From the NCBI GenBank assembly GCA_027627225.1, contig CM051033.1:47270016-47334015 (forward strand): a DNA stretch of 64,000 nt, read 5' to 3'. How positions within the stretch are numbered: the stretch's first letter is position 1; each line of letters opens with the position of its first letter. This stretch comes from Congeria kusceri. Taxonomy: Eukaryota > Mollusca > Bivalvia > Myida > Dreissenidae. Under the pieces are notes generated by a model. It did no database searches, had not been told where the DNA came from, and was given only the letters and a program-made list of their open reading frames with translations. Both the position numbers and the translations under genes were made by a program. This document shows positions 31,219-42,096 of this stretch, piece after piece.

Positions 31219-32430
31219 GCTTGCACAGGATAAGTGTGGGTAGGTTAACTGACCACCGTGAAATACTGTTTAAAACGGCGAAAATTCCAAGCAAACAAAT
31301 TCTGCTATGACCAAACATGGATTCAATGATATGTTGAAATTGAACATGTTGATGTTATGGTAAAAGGGTATTGAAACACGTTCGAAACACTTTCTAAAAC
31401 AAATTTATCGGCGAAAATACATATTGACGAGGTAACATTAATGATGTCCACCCTTACAGTGCACTATATATGCTTTCCAGTGAAAATAACGAAAACAACG
31501 CACTGAACTATTCATTCTAGGAATATTCAAAAGGATTACATCATTTAACAGGGGCGCGTACACAATTTCAGCTTAATTGTCTAGTAAATACATGATTATC
31601 AAGCATTTAAAATAAAATAACTTGTCTCGAAAAACAATTAGTATATTTTTCGAACAAAGATATTATCATATTTCGGGTTGAAGCTTAATCTCTTGTAATA
31701 CAAGTATATATACATTTGTAATATATACATTCGATAATTTAAGCATAGGACGCAACCCATTGCGGACGCCGCAGACCGAAGATCAATGGTACGGTTTTGA
31801 GACCGCAGGACAAACGCATGGGTTTTGTAAACCATGTGGAGTTTGTACGGGCATTGTGCGGTCAGCACATGACTCAGAAGCTCCGGGTTTAAATACGTAT
31901 ACCGCCGTCATACCCGACTGGCGTGTTGACTGCGACCTAAACCTTCATTTTAGGAAAACGCCTATGGTTTTCCTTAAAAAATCCTAATTTCGGTCATCCG
32001 TTACACAGAGGTCCTGCTGACTGTGTTCTGCGAGTGTACACGTCGTTCCCCTCACGACCTTACCACGTCCTAGGTGTTTTCATTGCGTTGACATTGTTTT
32101 CCCACGGCGTCCACATGGCGATCATCGGAGACCCCACGACGACCACATTGCGTTCTTGGCGTGTCTTCGACGACTATAGTGCGACCATTGCGTTCGCACG
32201 GCGATTTCACTGCGACCAGACAGCATCCAATTTTCCGAAGCCTTCTCTGCAAGGTGTTGCATTTTATTCCAACGGCAAGTAATTTGCACCAACACGAGGG
32301 GCCGTGGGCTAGGCAGAGCAGTTAGGGCTGTAACAACGACGTCCTCCTCTGAGAGATGCTCAGAGTCGGACACACAGTCTATTGTCAGTGTTCGACAGTG
32401 TGACAGCCCAGTCAAGGCAAAGAAGAAAAC
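31219..32430. other. Unassigned stretch, GC-richer from 31,740
   Basis: From about 31,740 base composition rises and ATTGCG, GGACGC and GACGACCA-type motifs recur on both strands. This looks like the flank of the element that also contains the MADF-like relic. Open frames here (for example 32034-32282) show no domain. Confidence 0.3.
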
Positions 32431-32830
32431 GCTCGTGCGGGGTGACTTAACGGTTGAAGAAGAGGCCATGGTGTACTGGCTTAGACAGCATCTACAACTA
32501 CTTATTAAAAAGAATTCTCCTATAAAGATAATGGCAAAAAAGGTGCTCTTGAGGCCGAGCAGGCCCGTGTTCTTGATGAAGAAGTTGGTATCGGTCCATT
32601 AGTACCAGGTATGGGAAGCTGGCAAAATTGATGTCTGGTACTGGAACAGGCGACCGTACCGAACGGTACCTGTGGATCATCGATAAGTTTGACTTTCTTT
32701 AGGCTCACATACATAAGGTGAGGCCAAGAACTGTTGTCAATAAAAGTACACATTCCGGGACCATGAAGAAGTTCTGGAACGATTCTGGATCTTCCTGTCT
32801 CAACTCACGGAAGAGGCGAACTTCACCGAG
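32431..32830 (+). pseudogene. Decayed MADF/Myb-like DNA-binding coding relic
   Basis: Read through frame changes, the plus strand gives LTVEEEAMVYWLRQH, then YKDNGKKGALEAEQARV, RTERY-type and WIIDKFDFL pieces, SWYRSISTRYGKL, and FWNDSGSSC. This order (acidic start, W-L, Y-K, W-Y-x-S-x-x-T-R-Y-G-x-L, T-E-R-x-x-W-x-x-x-x-F-x-F-L) resembles MADF-like DNA-binding proteins abundant in bivalves and often linked to PIF/Harbinger transposons. At least two frameshifts and stops interrupt it. The family link is from pattern memory only; the MYB/MADF class is likelier than any exact family. Confidence 0.45.
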
Positions 32831-33427
32831 CCATGGTCTAACCCAACATCTTCTTCGCCTTGCCCCCTCTTACGTCTTCGGATCAGGCGTAAAGCCGCTG
32901 CTGCTGAATCTGCTGTTGCTGCTGCTATTGTTGGACAACAATCGTGTTTGTACAGGCAGTAATTAATCCATTTTCTATTAGACGTCCTGATGACTTGGAG
33001 ATACACTGATGAAGGTTAACCGAAAGACTGGGTTTTATAGATAGTCGCCAATGAAATCCATTGTCGGGTTAGGGACGTGCTAGGAACGCACTGAAAACTT
33101 GGAAGAAACGCAATGGTCGTAGAAGAAACCCCGAAAAAACGCCATGAGCGCTAAAAGGACTCATTACAAAACGTCGTAGGGGCGAGGACAAAAGTTAGAC
33201 TTCTAAAACACAGCCGCGCTGACAGCGCAGTAAGGACGCCATAGAAGTGAAAGTACCTAATAGACGTACGAACGTAGTAGGGTGGCTGTAGGGTTCCCAA
33301 GCGCCATGTCTATGCGTTTCAACGGCGACTCTAGCGCGTCTATACTTCATCCCTCGGGCGTTCTATAGAAAACGCATTTTAAGACCATCTGTTGACTTTT
33401 ACAACCGACAAAATGTGTATTGTCGCT
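32831..33427. other. Flank of the MADF-like relic
   Basis: Contains a CTG/TGCTGCTG tract near 32894-32935 and a GC-richer stretch with AAACGC and GCGCTAA-like repeats in the style of 31,740-32,330. It may be part of the same decayed transposon. Confidence 0.3.
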
Positions 33428-33585
33428 ATTATAGCATAAAAACCATACACTAGTAACTAGGATGACCGGTCGTTATTGGCGCATGACTTTACTGAATGAT
33501 ACACCTTTCTGGACGATAACCGACTACAGTTTGTTCATTAACACACCCCTATAACGGACTGAAAAAAGACTTTTTATGCTATAAT
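33428..33585. mobile_element. 158-bp MITE with perfect 15-bp terminal inverted repeats
   Basis: ATTATAGCATAAAAA at 33428-33442 is exactly mirrored by TTTTTATGCTATAAT at 33571-33585. The interior has no coding potential. The size and ends fit a MITE; no clear target duplication was identified. Confidence 0.65.
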
Positions 33586-34701
33586 TTGTGCTATACACGG
33601 TGTTAATACCCCTCCATTGCATACCGCAGGTAATCTTGCTTTTTACAACGCTTTAATCAACATAGACTTGTAACATGTGTAGGGTCATTGCGTAAATGAA
33701 AACAAGATATATTCTATATTTATATCTATTTAAAAGATACTTTGCTTTTAAACAACGACTGAAAGATTACTATGATCAACCACAATATCTATACAATATT
33801 TTTTCGCGGGCTACTTTGCCGTTTATTTATTATCTATTAAAATCAAAACAATGTTTCAAGATATTCTAGTACCTAATTTAGAGCTGCATCATTTACCTCT
33901 AAAATGTTGCCAATCTTGTTTTGAAGATAACATGAGCTTGTCGCTTTTCCTGTTCCATAGAACGCAATGCTCTGTGAAAATTACTCAGCAGACAAACTTG
34001 ACAATACCAAGGTGAATACATAATTGCAGTTTCACTTGACCGTTACAGTTCGTGAGTTAATTTACCACTGGCCGTTTTCGGCTACGTCGCGATCTTTTAT
34101 ACTGTCAGTGTGTCATTGTCTTTATGAAAGCGTCTGAATGAACGCGCGTTTTCATTATCAAGTGTTCAAGTGGTTCCTTACACATTATATGTTTTCTTCC
34201 ACAAAACACAAGGGATTTTGTCGATATTTGTTCTTCTCGATCTCGCTACACCATATAATGTTGTAAAACGAAACCGAAAATAATGAATTTTTTTCCGACT
34301 ATTGCTAATACGTTTGCAATGTATAACACACACTAAACAGTGGATCCCTTTCAAAATCAGTAATGGATTTTTCACAACCGGATTTGTTATATCTATTTCT
34401 GAGGCACATGCAAGATATTTATAATAACTTTTTCGTTATTCCCACATGTAAAATAGCGTATGATATATTCATTTCTTAACAAGATACATGTGATTAGAAG
34501 CAGGAGAATTACACATGCGCATGCAGTATTCAAATGTTTTGTTAATAACCCGGACATTATGTTACGGACTTAATAATAAACCGAGTACTCAGTAGTGTTT
34601 GGATACTAGTAAACCATAATGATTATGAGTGTCTGTAATGCACAAATCTTACTGTACTGATTAAATATTTTGTTTCGAAATAATGTAATTTCAACTTACA
34701 G
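33586..34701. other. Unassigned spacer before the receptor gene exons
   Basis: AT-rich. A signal-peptide exon for the downstream cysteine-rich receptor is expected somewhere upstream, but I could not identify one here. Confidence 0.3.
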
Positions 34702-34811
34702 ATGCGTGTATGGTGTGCGGGTTGGGGCTGCAGAATGCCCGAAGTATCAAGTACCACACAATACCACCACGGGTGTTGTTTGCTGTCAGCCTGACTTAAC
34801 CTGTCCTCGAG
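34702..34811 (+). CDS. TNF-receptor-like gene, cysteine-rich exon 1 (first seen)
   Basis: After the acceptor TTTCAACTTACAG, 110 bases encode CVYGVRVGAAECPKYQVPHN, then TTTGVVCCQPDLTCPR, and end in the donor CGAG/GTCAGT in phase 1. Six cysteines in 36 residues, with C-P-K-Y-x-V and V-C-C spacing, fit the first repeat of a TNF-receptor-type cysteine-rich domain. The exon enters in phase 2, so at least one earlier exon exists. The frame is chosen because it is the only one open through both splice sites and it joins exon 35407 in phase. The decayed second gene copy shows no counterpart of this exon. Confidence 0.6.
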
Positions 34812-35406
34812 GTCAGTGTTACCATTTCTCTAGGGCAAGAAATTAATTGGTCAGTATAATTATATAATTATAGGACTTTTTCACGAATGTTGCTCTTTAA
34901 TTGTGTAATTGTGATGCTATGTAGTTCGGTATTCTGTGTGTTCCGGAAAATTATAGACTATTCTATGTACTATTTTGTGGTATAACAATGTACAAGGTTA
35001 TGTGATAAAACACAGGACTTTAGTTTTCAGAACGTCTTGAATTCATTTTGTTTTTCATTAAAAGCAAGTGCCTTATGCAAACGGTGTTTGACGCAGATGC
35101 GTGATGATAAAACCTTAGTTGACTATTCAATGCACATGGTATACTAGGCAAACAAATATTCATCATCAATGATCTATGAAAATATATAATTGTAAGTGAA
35201 GGTAGCTACTCATATATGTGACAATCTTGAAGAATGCACAAAAGATATTATTCAAAAGAGAAAGACAGTATTGTATTGTTTATAAGGAACATTAACCTTT
35301 TCGCGAGAGAAAGATCAATGCAATTTATGCGACAAGGTAACCGTGACAGATGTCTTCGCTATTTAATATCCGCATGTTTAGTTTAAATTAAGTTTTATAT
35401 AATTAG
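34812..35406 (+). other. Intron of the TNF-receptor-like gene
   Basis: AT-rich intron, donor GTCAGT, acceptor TATATAATTAG. Nothing else is recognised. Confidence 0.5.
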
Positions 35407-35559
35407 GTTCACAAATCAAGTTTTGCACTGCAAATGGAGACAGAGACACATGCGAGAAATGTCCACCTGGATGGCATGGCAGTTACATAACATCGTCACT
35501 GGATACAAACCCTGAACAGTGCTTTCAGTACTCCAAAAAACATGAGATATGTGCCCTAG
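35407..35559 (+). CDS. TNF-receptor-like gene, cysteine-rich exon 2, GC donor
   Basis: The 153-base exon encodes SQIKFCTANGDRDTCEKCPP, then GWHGSYITSSLDTNPEQC and a segment ending KKHEICAL. The F-C-T-x-N-x-x-x-D-T-C-x-x-C-P-P-G spacing is that of TNF-receptor cysteine-rich domains, which bind trimeric ligands outside the cell. It enters and leaves in phase 1. The donor reads CCCTAG/GCAAGT: GC replaces GT at an otherwise near-perfect site. The paralogous exon at 62017-62169 has the same length and ends CTCTAG/GTAGGT, which supports the boundary. Confidence 0.72.
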
Positions 35560-36460
35560 GCAAGTATTGGATATAACGAAATAATCGAATTGTACATAAC
35601 AATAATTGTTAAAAAACATATATTATATTTGAGGTTAAATTGCAAAAAGAAAACTGGACTATATATGAAGAAACAAAACATATTTTCCTCATTTTTTAGT
35701 GCTTTCTTTGACAGAAAATATGTGGGTTTGATAAGCCAGATGCTTAATTACTTGAAATTGAAATATTTTAAGACATTTCTGTACAATACGAAAATATGTG
35801 AATCTCTAATATATTTTGTATGTTTTGCGATTGGTTCGTTTTTCTGCGTTGTGTTCATCGTTGCATGAACCGTAAACAAGGTACCCTGGCTGATGAAAAT
35901 GAATATAGCTACCATGTCTTCACTTTATTCATTTAATAAAGACATTTGTCAGGATTGTGAACTATCGTACTCCTGTAATTCCCGGTCCAAAGAGTACGCC
36001 CGTATTCAAAGCTGTTTATTTTTCGAACAATTCCATCAAACATCACAACAGCTAACCCGGTGCTTGCGCAGACAAATGAACACGTTTGTTGGTATACTGA
36101 TGGAACTGACAAATGGTGTTCTTTGCAACATACTGATAGTATAATGTATTCAAAAAAGTGGAAGAAGATGTATAAATATGAAGGACCAAAAAAAGCATTC
36201 TGTATAATAATTTTATGGGTGTGAGCGTTCCTTGTGCCCAGTGAAAACAAATTTTAAATGAAGAAGTATTCTTCCTTTCGAACTGCGCTCTAGGTTTTAC
36301 ATTAGTAAAAACTAATTCATCAGCAATCACTTTCGTTAGGTCGTTTTAGTTTTGTTCCGCAAGCACTAAGTATTATTTAAATATTTGCAATGACAAAAAT
36401 CAAGTTTCGGCGCCCCATGTATTTCGATTCAAAATTAGCCTGGTTCTTGTTCTTTCGTAG

Positions 36461-36610
36461 ATGACAACGCATGGGTAGAGCTTTCAAAGGCTACACATGG
36501 TATGCCATGTCGATGCGACGAAGCAAGATGTTACCATGGGTCACCGTCTGAGTTTGGCTGTCTTTACAAAAAATGTGGGCATAACGCCGAGCTAGATCCA
36601 CACAGTGGAG
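36461..36610 (+). CDS. TNF-receptor-like gene, cysteine-rich exon 3
   Basis: 150 bases between TTCTTTCGTAG and the donor GGAG/GTTAAA encode DDNAWVELSKATHGMPCRCD, then EARCYHGSPSEFGCLYKKC and a short GHNAELDPHSG end. Six cysteines (CRC, RCY, GC, KC) continue the extracellular cysteine-rich region. Phases are 1 and 1. The paralogous exon 62565-62714 is the same length with only a few differences, including K to E before the last Cys. The density of retained codons here argues for a real exon. Confidence 0.72.
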
Positions 36611-36735
36611 GTTAAAATAACAATAATACATGATACGGTATTTATATTTACGGAACGTTGATACCGTCGGTTACAATTCGCACGGTACTTGTCCGCGACG
36701 ATGCGACATTTTCTGCAAATCTCGCACTAAAAACA

Positions 36736-36793
36736 TTCATAGACACACACAAATCGGACGATAATTATCGTCCAAATTGTGCGTTTCTATGAA
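36736..36793. repeat. Intronic hairpin around GGACGATAATTATCGTCC
   Basis: A perfect 18-base palindrome (36757-36774 region) sits inside 29-base arms (TTCATAGA...TCTATGAA) with about four mismatches. Total length and pairing resemble a MITE core or a small-RNA precursor; no further evidence. Confidence 0.55.
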
Positions 36794-36911
36794 ATTGTAC
36801 ACAGCGACAATTATCGGAATTATATCAATAATAATGTATAGGTAACAAGTAAATCTCGAACTTTAAGTTTTGTTCCCAGTGTTTGGATTAAGGCCTCACT
36901 TTTATTTGCAG

Positions 36912-36987
36912 AATGCAGACCATGTGGACCGTTGAGATTTAAGATAGACGTGTGTGGCTCTTGTTTAGTGAATGCAACAGCATGGAG
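36912..36987 (+). CDS. TNF-receptor-like gene, cysteine-rich exon 4
   Basis: A 76-base exon after TTTTATTTGCAG encodes ECRPCGPLRFKIDVCGSC then LVNATAWR, with donor GGAG/GTTAGT in phase 2. Four cysteines (CxxC and CxxC) and an N-glycosylation sequon (NAT) fit the end of the cysteine-rich region. The paralogous exon 63083-63158 has an in-frame TAA replacing the first Cys codon and a Cys-to-Arg change. Flanking intron sequence is also conserved between copies, so the duplication is recent. Confidence 0.7.
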
Positions 36988-37090
36988 GTTAGTTGCTAAA
37001 ATGGCCCAAACTATGTTTTTGTTGATGTTAGCACGGTGATTGTGTGCATATACATTCTCACCAGTATCATCAATCGTGCACCAAAGATCG

Positions 37091-37159
37091 TTGTTGTTGT
37101 TGTTCGAAGTTTATTTATAGGATCTTCAGCGCCGAAGCAGTAAGAGGTGAAGACATGTA
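37091..37159 (-). mobile_element. Truncated LINE/SINE 3' end with 8-bp target duplication
   Basis: On the minus strand this 69-base insert ends in CTATAAATAAACTTCGAAC followed by (AAC)n, the form of a non-LTR 3' tail. The direct repeat AAAGATCG stands exactly on both sides (37083-37090 and 37159-37166). The paralogous intron in copy 2 lacks it. This is a clear target-primed insertion. Confidence 0.75.
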
Positions 37160-37474
37160 AAGATCGTCTCGCAGTAGATATTCCTGTATCCATATTAAAG
37201 ACCTATTTTTTCAAGAATAACCGAATACGATCTAATCCGAAATAAATAGTCTAACAGATGGAAAACTAACACTTGTTGTCTTTTACTTGATGTCAATCCA
37301 TCTGTTTTGTTGTCTCTATTGTATCTATTGTGAAATAGAAATACAGACATTTAGTTTAAAGAAGCTTGTTGAAATCACGTGGCCTTCGTTGCGCTCTTAG
37401 TTGTAACAAAGCTTTGGTACTTCATGAGTACTTCAGTTGCAAAGAGCAAACAAAAACTAGTGACCACATATATA

Positions 37475-37622
37475 GGATCTGATACGAGTTGTCATTTCAT
37501 ACCATATTTTATTAAACGAGTTCAGGAATTTTGGTAATAAGCGAGCCTTTGGCGTGCTTACTTATGAATTTCCTGGACGAGTTTGATAAAATATGTTATG
37601 AAATGACAACGAGTGTCAGATC
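37475..37622. repeat. Foldback with ~65-70-bp arms
   Basis: The left arm (GATCTGATACGAGTTGTCATTTC...) is mirrored by the right arm (...GAAATGACAACGAGTGTCAGATC) with roughly 85 percent complementarity and a short centre near 37545-37555. It lies in an intron of the receptor gene. It is probably a MITE. Confidence 0.7.
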
Positions 37623-38718
37623 ATTTTTATCACACGCTTTTAAACGAAAAAAAAACAACACCTTATACTTTTACCAAAAGATGTTGATAAATCCTAAAAG
37701 TTGTGTACTGACATGACGTATTTCAGGTTGTCGACGTCATTTTACAAAAATAACGTCATGCGATTGGTCAGTCAAAGAATACGTAGCCAATGAAAACGAC
37801 AAAATGTTATCTTACACATGTGTAAGATCAACATATTCGTAATGGCTGTATTACACGGAAAAAGGTTTTGCACGTGATAAAAGACGTCCACGTAAAATCC
37901 GTTTGCTGTGTCTGAAAGCTCATGAAACTTTCTGAGAAGGATGGAAATAGGCCACTAAACAAATGATTATACTTCGGTAGCGATCTGGATAACCATCTGG
38001 GTCCAGTTATTTTCAAAGGACTCATTATTATGGGGAGATGATGAATATTGCTTCATTGCGTTCAATAACAAATTAGTTGCACAGCACATAAGAGTGTTGA
38101 GCTGCCTTGGCGGAGATCTACGCTGAACGAGTGCTTTTTAGATCATGTTATTTTATATTATATTATTTTAGTGATATTAATATACACATTGATCAAACAT
38201 TGATTTTTGAGTCGGCACATTGATTGCATTTTCATAATATTGTTTTGTCACATCCGTTAAAACCATATTTTATTTAATTGTATTCTGAGTGCAAGACCAA
38301 TAAACGTGAAATATGTACACATTAAAATGGCTATAAATTCTTTATGAACTATCATCAAGTGGTCAATGTGTCATTTCGTGTGCAGGACGCTTTAAATGTC
38401 TGCAATGAATATTATATTTTTATATATTGTCTGCTATCTTTTTTATGGATTATCTGAGGAAAGGCGATTGAATTCAACAAACGACAAGACCAAAGCAAAT
38501 TTATCAGCAGGTACTTATATGTCAAACCTATCTCGGAAATTTTTTTCATTATTAAATTTAATATTCCTGTATATCTGTCTTGATCTGTTTCCGTACTACG
38601 TTCTGGCTTTCTTGTCAATTCACCCGCTTCCTTCATCATAGCGCAAACAAATACACGATACTATCTATAACAAATTCATCAATTGGTACATTCTCCCACT
38701 TTTGCGCTTATATTTCAG
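37623..38718. other. Intron of the TNF-receptor-like gene
   Basis: AT-rich, with no certain exon. An in-phase acceptor at 38641 (CTTCATCATAG) would extend the stalk exon upstream and solve a phase mismatch with exon 4, but the paralogous copy shows no matching extension. Confidence 0.35.
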
Positions 38719-38875
38719 AACCGCAACTGCCAGAACAGACAGAATCACCAGATACTGCTGCAATGACAACATCTGTGCCCCATAACTCGGAACCATACAC
38801 CGTTGATACTGAAGCTGTAAAACCTGCACAAGTGACAAATCTTATTTCAGAAAAAGATTATCTATCTCGAATAGC
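38719..38875 (+). CDS. TNF-receptor-like gene, Ser/Thr/Pro-rich stalk exon
   Basis: After GCTTATATTTCAG the frame encodes EPQLPEQTESPDTAAMTTSV, PHNSEPYTVDTEAVKPAQ and on to YLSRIA, with donor ATAGC/GTATGT in phase 2. It is a cysteine-free, Thr/Ser/Pro/Glu-rich juxtamembrane stalk. The same frame is open in the paralogue (63581-63731), which supports it. Entry phase is 1 while exon 36912-36987 exits in phase 2, so either a small exon is missing or the exon begins earlier at 38642, where the phase would fit. The start is therefore uncertain. Confidence 0.6.
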
Positions 38876-39099
38876 GTATGTACATCAGTTACTTGTCATC
38901 AAAGACGGCGATATTTTATTGAGCTGTAGTTTGAGCTTTTATTTTAGCTCGATTGCGTCAAAAGCCGGAGGCTTATTAAGACATTTTTGAGTCAGTTTCT
39001 CAGTTTCATACACGTAGCTACTAGCTTCGAACAGTGTGCTTCTAAATTATAATCAACATGAATAAACATGTCTTTACAATCCAATACTTTTATTTGCAG

Positions 39100-39233
39100 T
39101 GCAATCATCGGAATCGTACTAGTTGTAATAGGGAATACAGTGGCAATAGCTATGCTAATTAGAGGAAATTTCCAAAAGCATGTCCAAATGTCCCATAAAA
39201 AGCAGCCATTCAGAAATAGGAAATATATTCAAG
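39100..39233 (+). CDS. TNF-receptor-like gene, transmembrane exon
   Basis: After ACTTTTATTTGCAG, 134 bases encode AIIGIVLVVIGNTVAIAMLI, a single membrane span, followed by a basic cytosolic start RGNFQKHVQMSHKKQPFRNR and KYIQ. The donor is TCAAG/GTAGTT in phase 1. It joins the stalk exon in phase. The paralogue's matching exon begins at 63965 and is cut by the window edge. The basic stop-transfer run just after the span sets type I topology: cysteine-rich part outside, tail inside. Confidence 0.72.
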
Positions 39234-39391
39234 GTAGTTATTGTTACATTATTTAAAGGCCTTTTACTGATATTTCAGTTTGTATGTTACATATATTTTT
39301 AAAAGTAAACAGCCAATAAAATGATTAATATAAAGTTATGTCTCACATAACATATACATGTAGTGTGTAAAAGTGTTTTTAGTTTACACAG

Positions 39392-39567
39392 ATTCTGACA
39401 ACAGACATTTGGAAACAAGTAAGCTTTATGAATACGAGAACGTTCAGTCTTTGAGTTATGCATGCTATGTATTCATATGTAAATACTATGTTGTAGTTGT
39501 ATTAAAGGCTATTGGTCGTGCCAGCAATATGCTATTAACATATTGTAGTGTTTACTATTTAGGTTAA
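39392..39567 (+). CDS. TNF-receptor-like gene, cytosolic exon (end uncertain)
   Basis: After GTTTACACAG the phase-1 frame encodes DSDNRHLETSKLYEYENVQS and runs to a stop at 39565-39567. The YEYENV segment could be a phosphotyrosine motif. The later part (VFICKYYVVVVLK) is hydrophobic and may be intron read-through. A donor such as TCATAT/GTAAAT near 39480 is possible. No death domain is visible in the window. The true end of the gene is not established. Confidence 0.4.
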
Positions 39568-39894
39568 GGTTTAATGTTCATATAGTGCAAAGTTATTTTT
39601 TTGCCATTTTGATAGTGGTACATCGTTTTAGGCTGCAGGTGTCCGTCCGCCGCTTTCGGGTGCGTCGTCGAATGTGCGTGTGATTGTCAACACGGTTCTA
39701 TAGTTTAACGTCCTGAGGTGAATAGGTGCCATGGAAACATACGTGAATCACAGAATATATTTTTAATGTGTTCTGCAAACAACATTGCAGCTTGATTCTT
39801 GTTCATTTTACCTCATGTGTGCACGAAGTTATCATTGCGCTATTGGTATATAGAGACTTAACTGTGTCGTCCGTCGTCCATACCCAGCCTGCAT
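39568..39894. other. Unassigned spacer
   Basis: Includes a short GC-rich segment near 39640-39690 (CCGTCCGCCGCTTTCGGG) that may begin a dispersed repeat. No gene. Confidence 0.3.
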
Positions 39895-40720
39895 AAATAT
39901 ATGGGACCCATATGGGTCCAATATGAGCTATGGGGGCCTGTATGGGCTAACGATATGGGGCCAAATAGGATTTTGCAAACTGTATTTGTATGGGTCCCCG
40001 ATGGGTTGCGATATGGGACCTGTGTGGGTTCCATGTGGACCCGAGATGGGTCCTATATGGGATACCCATATAGGTCCAATATGGGCTTCGATATGGGTTC
40101 TGTATGGGCCATCCATATGGGGCCAAATGGGATTTTGCAAACTGTATTTGTATGGGTCCCAGATGGGTTGCGATATAAGACGTATGTGGGTTCCACCCAC
40201 CTAGGTGGGTCCTATATGGGGCACCCATATAGTTCCAATATGGGCTTCGATATGTGTCCTGTATGGGCAACCCATATGGGGCCAAGTGGGATTTTGAAAA
40301 GTGTTTTTGCATGGGTCCCATATGGCTTGCGATAATGGACATGCGTGGGTCCCATTTGGACCCAAGGTGGGTCCTTTATCGGCTACCCATATGGGTCCAA
40401 TATTGGCTTCGATATTGGTCCTTTATAGGCATCCCATATGGGGCCATGTGGGATTTTGCAAACTCTTTCTGCATGGTCCCAAATGGGTTGCATTATGGGA
40501 TACATGTGGGTTCTATATGGATCCAAGATGGGCCCCATTATAGGCTACCCATATGGGACCCATGCAAAATGTGTTTGCATAATCCCACTTGGCACCATAT
40601 GAGCTGCCCAATTAGGACCCATCCAGGTTTCGTTATGAGTCCTCTTTGGGCATCCTATATGGGACCCAGTTGGGTTTTGCTAACACTGTTTGCATGGGTC
40701 CCATGTACGTTTCGTTTGTG
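39895..40720. repeat. CCCATATGGG array, ~165-bp higher-order unit
   Basis: About four and a half copies of a ~165-base unit, each starting near GGGATTTTGCAAACTGTATT and containing several ATATGGG/CCCATAT boxes, GATGGGTTGCGATAT and GGGTCC. Because the core is palindromic, both strands read alike and give false open frames in several phases. Units have diverged more towards the right end. Confidence 0.85.
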
Positions 40721-41399
40721 TAAAGGTCCTGTTTGTTATACATACATGATGCATTGCAAAATTCAATAAACAATAACTATTCTATAAATGTTACTCACAA
40801 GCTGCGGAGCATATATATATATATATAAATTTCATTATTAAAGTTCATTCTTTAATACAACAACATATTAATCCTTTCTCACTTTAATTGGATTGCCATT
40901 TGCATAATATAACAATATAACACTTACTAGTAATTAACATATGTCTGTTGTCATAAATGGTATTCAATAGATGTGTTAGTTCCTTTATGCATAATGTTAA
41001 CCGGACAATGCATTTATGTACTACATATGTACAATCAATCACTTGTTTTCTACATGTAAACAGGAAAAATAAACAATCACACACTATTCATGTTGACATT
41101 TTGGCCTGTGTTACAAAAATGGACCATACCATTTAGATCATATTAACTAGTCTAGAATTAAGAATTTTTTCTAAATGTATACCTCTTTCACTGAATAAAT
41201 TGGCATATAAGCACTTGATGAAAAAGAACTGGCCTTAAAAAACCTTGAATTTTATACTTAATATACCCATTTCTGAAATGCTCAGGATTTCTGTAGCGCA
41301 ATACTGGCAAAACTTCCAAATATTATAAGCAAAACTTCCGAAATTAGAGGCCAGAAAGTTCAAACTTCCAGTTTTCAAAAGTTAATGAAAGCCCTGGAT
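40721..41399. other. Unassigned AT-rich spacer
   Basis: Contains a short (TA)n run near 40812-40828; nothing else recognisable. Confidence 0.3.
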
Positions 41400-42096
41400 A
41401 TGTACTTGCACACACACTTTAACCTGAATATTTCTGAGTACAAAAAGGGTCATAATTCTGCTAAAATGCTTGTCACAGTAATGTGCATTGGCTAGTGACC
41501 TTATAATATGACCATGAAGACATTTGAGAAGTTTCAGCTGAATATCTGATTTCAGCTAAATTGCAGATAAGAGTTATAGGCCGTGGTCAGTGACCTCACA
41601 TAAGGACCCCGAAGACATTTGTGAAGTTTCAATTAAATATATGTAGTAGTTACATATATATTTATATTTGTTGCACGCAAACCTTAACCTGAATTTTCTA
41701 AGTACAAAAAGGGGCCTAATTCTGCTAAATTGCAGGACAGAGTTATGGGCCTTGGTCAGTGACCTGACATAATGACCAAGAAGGCATGTGTGAAGTTTCA
41801 GTAGAATATATTAGTAGTACTGTAGTTATTGATATATGTACTTGTTGCACGCAAACTTTAACCTAAATTTTCTAAGTACAAAAAGGGGCATCTGTTAAAT
41901 TGCAGGTCATAGTTACGGGTCTTGGGCAGTGACCTTATATAATGACCCTGAAGGCATGTGTTAGGTTTCAATTGAATATCTGTAGTAGTTACAGAGATAT
42001 GGACTTGTTGCCCACAAACCTTAACCAGAGCATTATGCCGACGCCGACGAACCGATGAGTAGTATAGCTCAAACTATTCGGTGAATAGTCGGGCTA
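41400..42096 (-). mobile_element. Dispersed element with terminal hairpin, minus orientation
   Basis: On the minus strand it starts AGCCCGACTATTCACCGAAT with a paired AGTTTGAGCTA, then GTTCGTCGGCGTCGGC. About four diverged ~130-base units follow, with AAGTCCATATCTCTGTAACTAC-like, GGTCAYTGACC and AAACTTCACA-type sequence. This is the same layout as 17284-18006 (hairpin, then a CGTCGGCGTC tract, then tandem units) but a different sequence family. The far end near 41400 is not sharp. Confidence 0.5.

Noticed and set aside
38396..38641. A small open frame with a hydrophobic start in the receptor intron, possibly a signal peptide
   Set aside because: It lies after the cysteine-rich exons, so it cannot be the receptor's signal peptide, and the paralogous copy has no counterpart.
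39901..40769. Overlapping open frames of 80-171 codons on both strands
   Set aside because: They come from the palindromic CCCATATGGG repeat, which reads similarly in both directions; no domain, start context or splice signal supports a gene.
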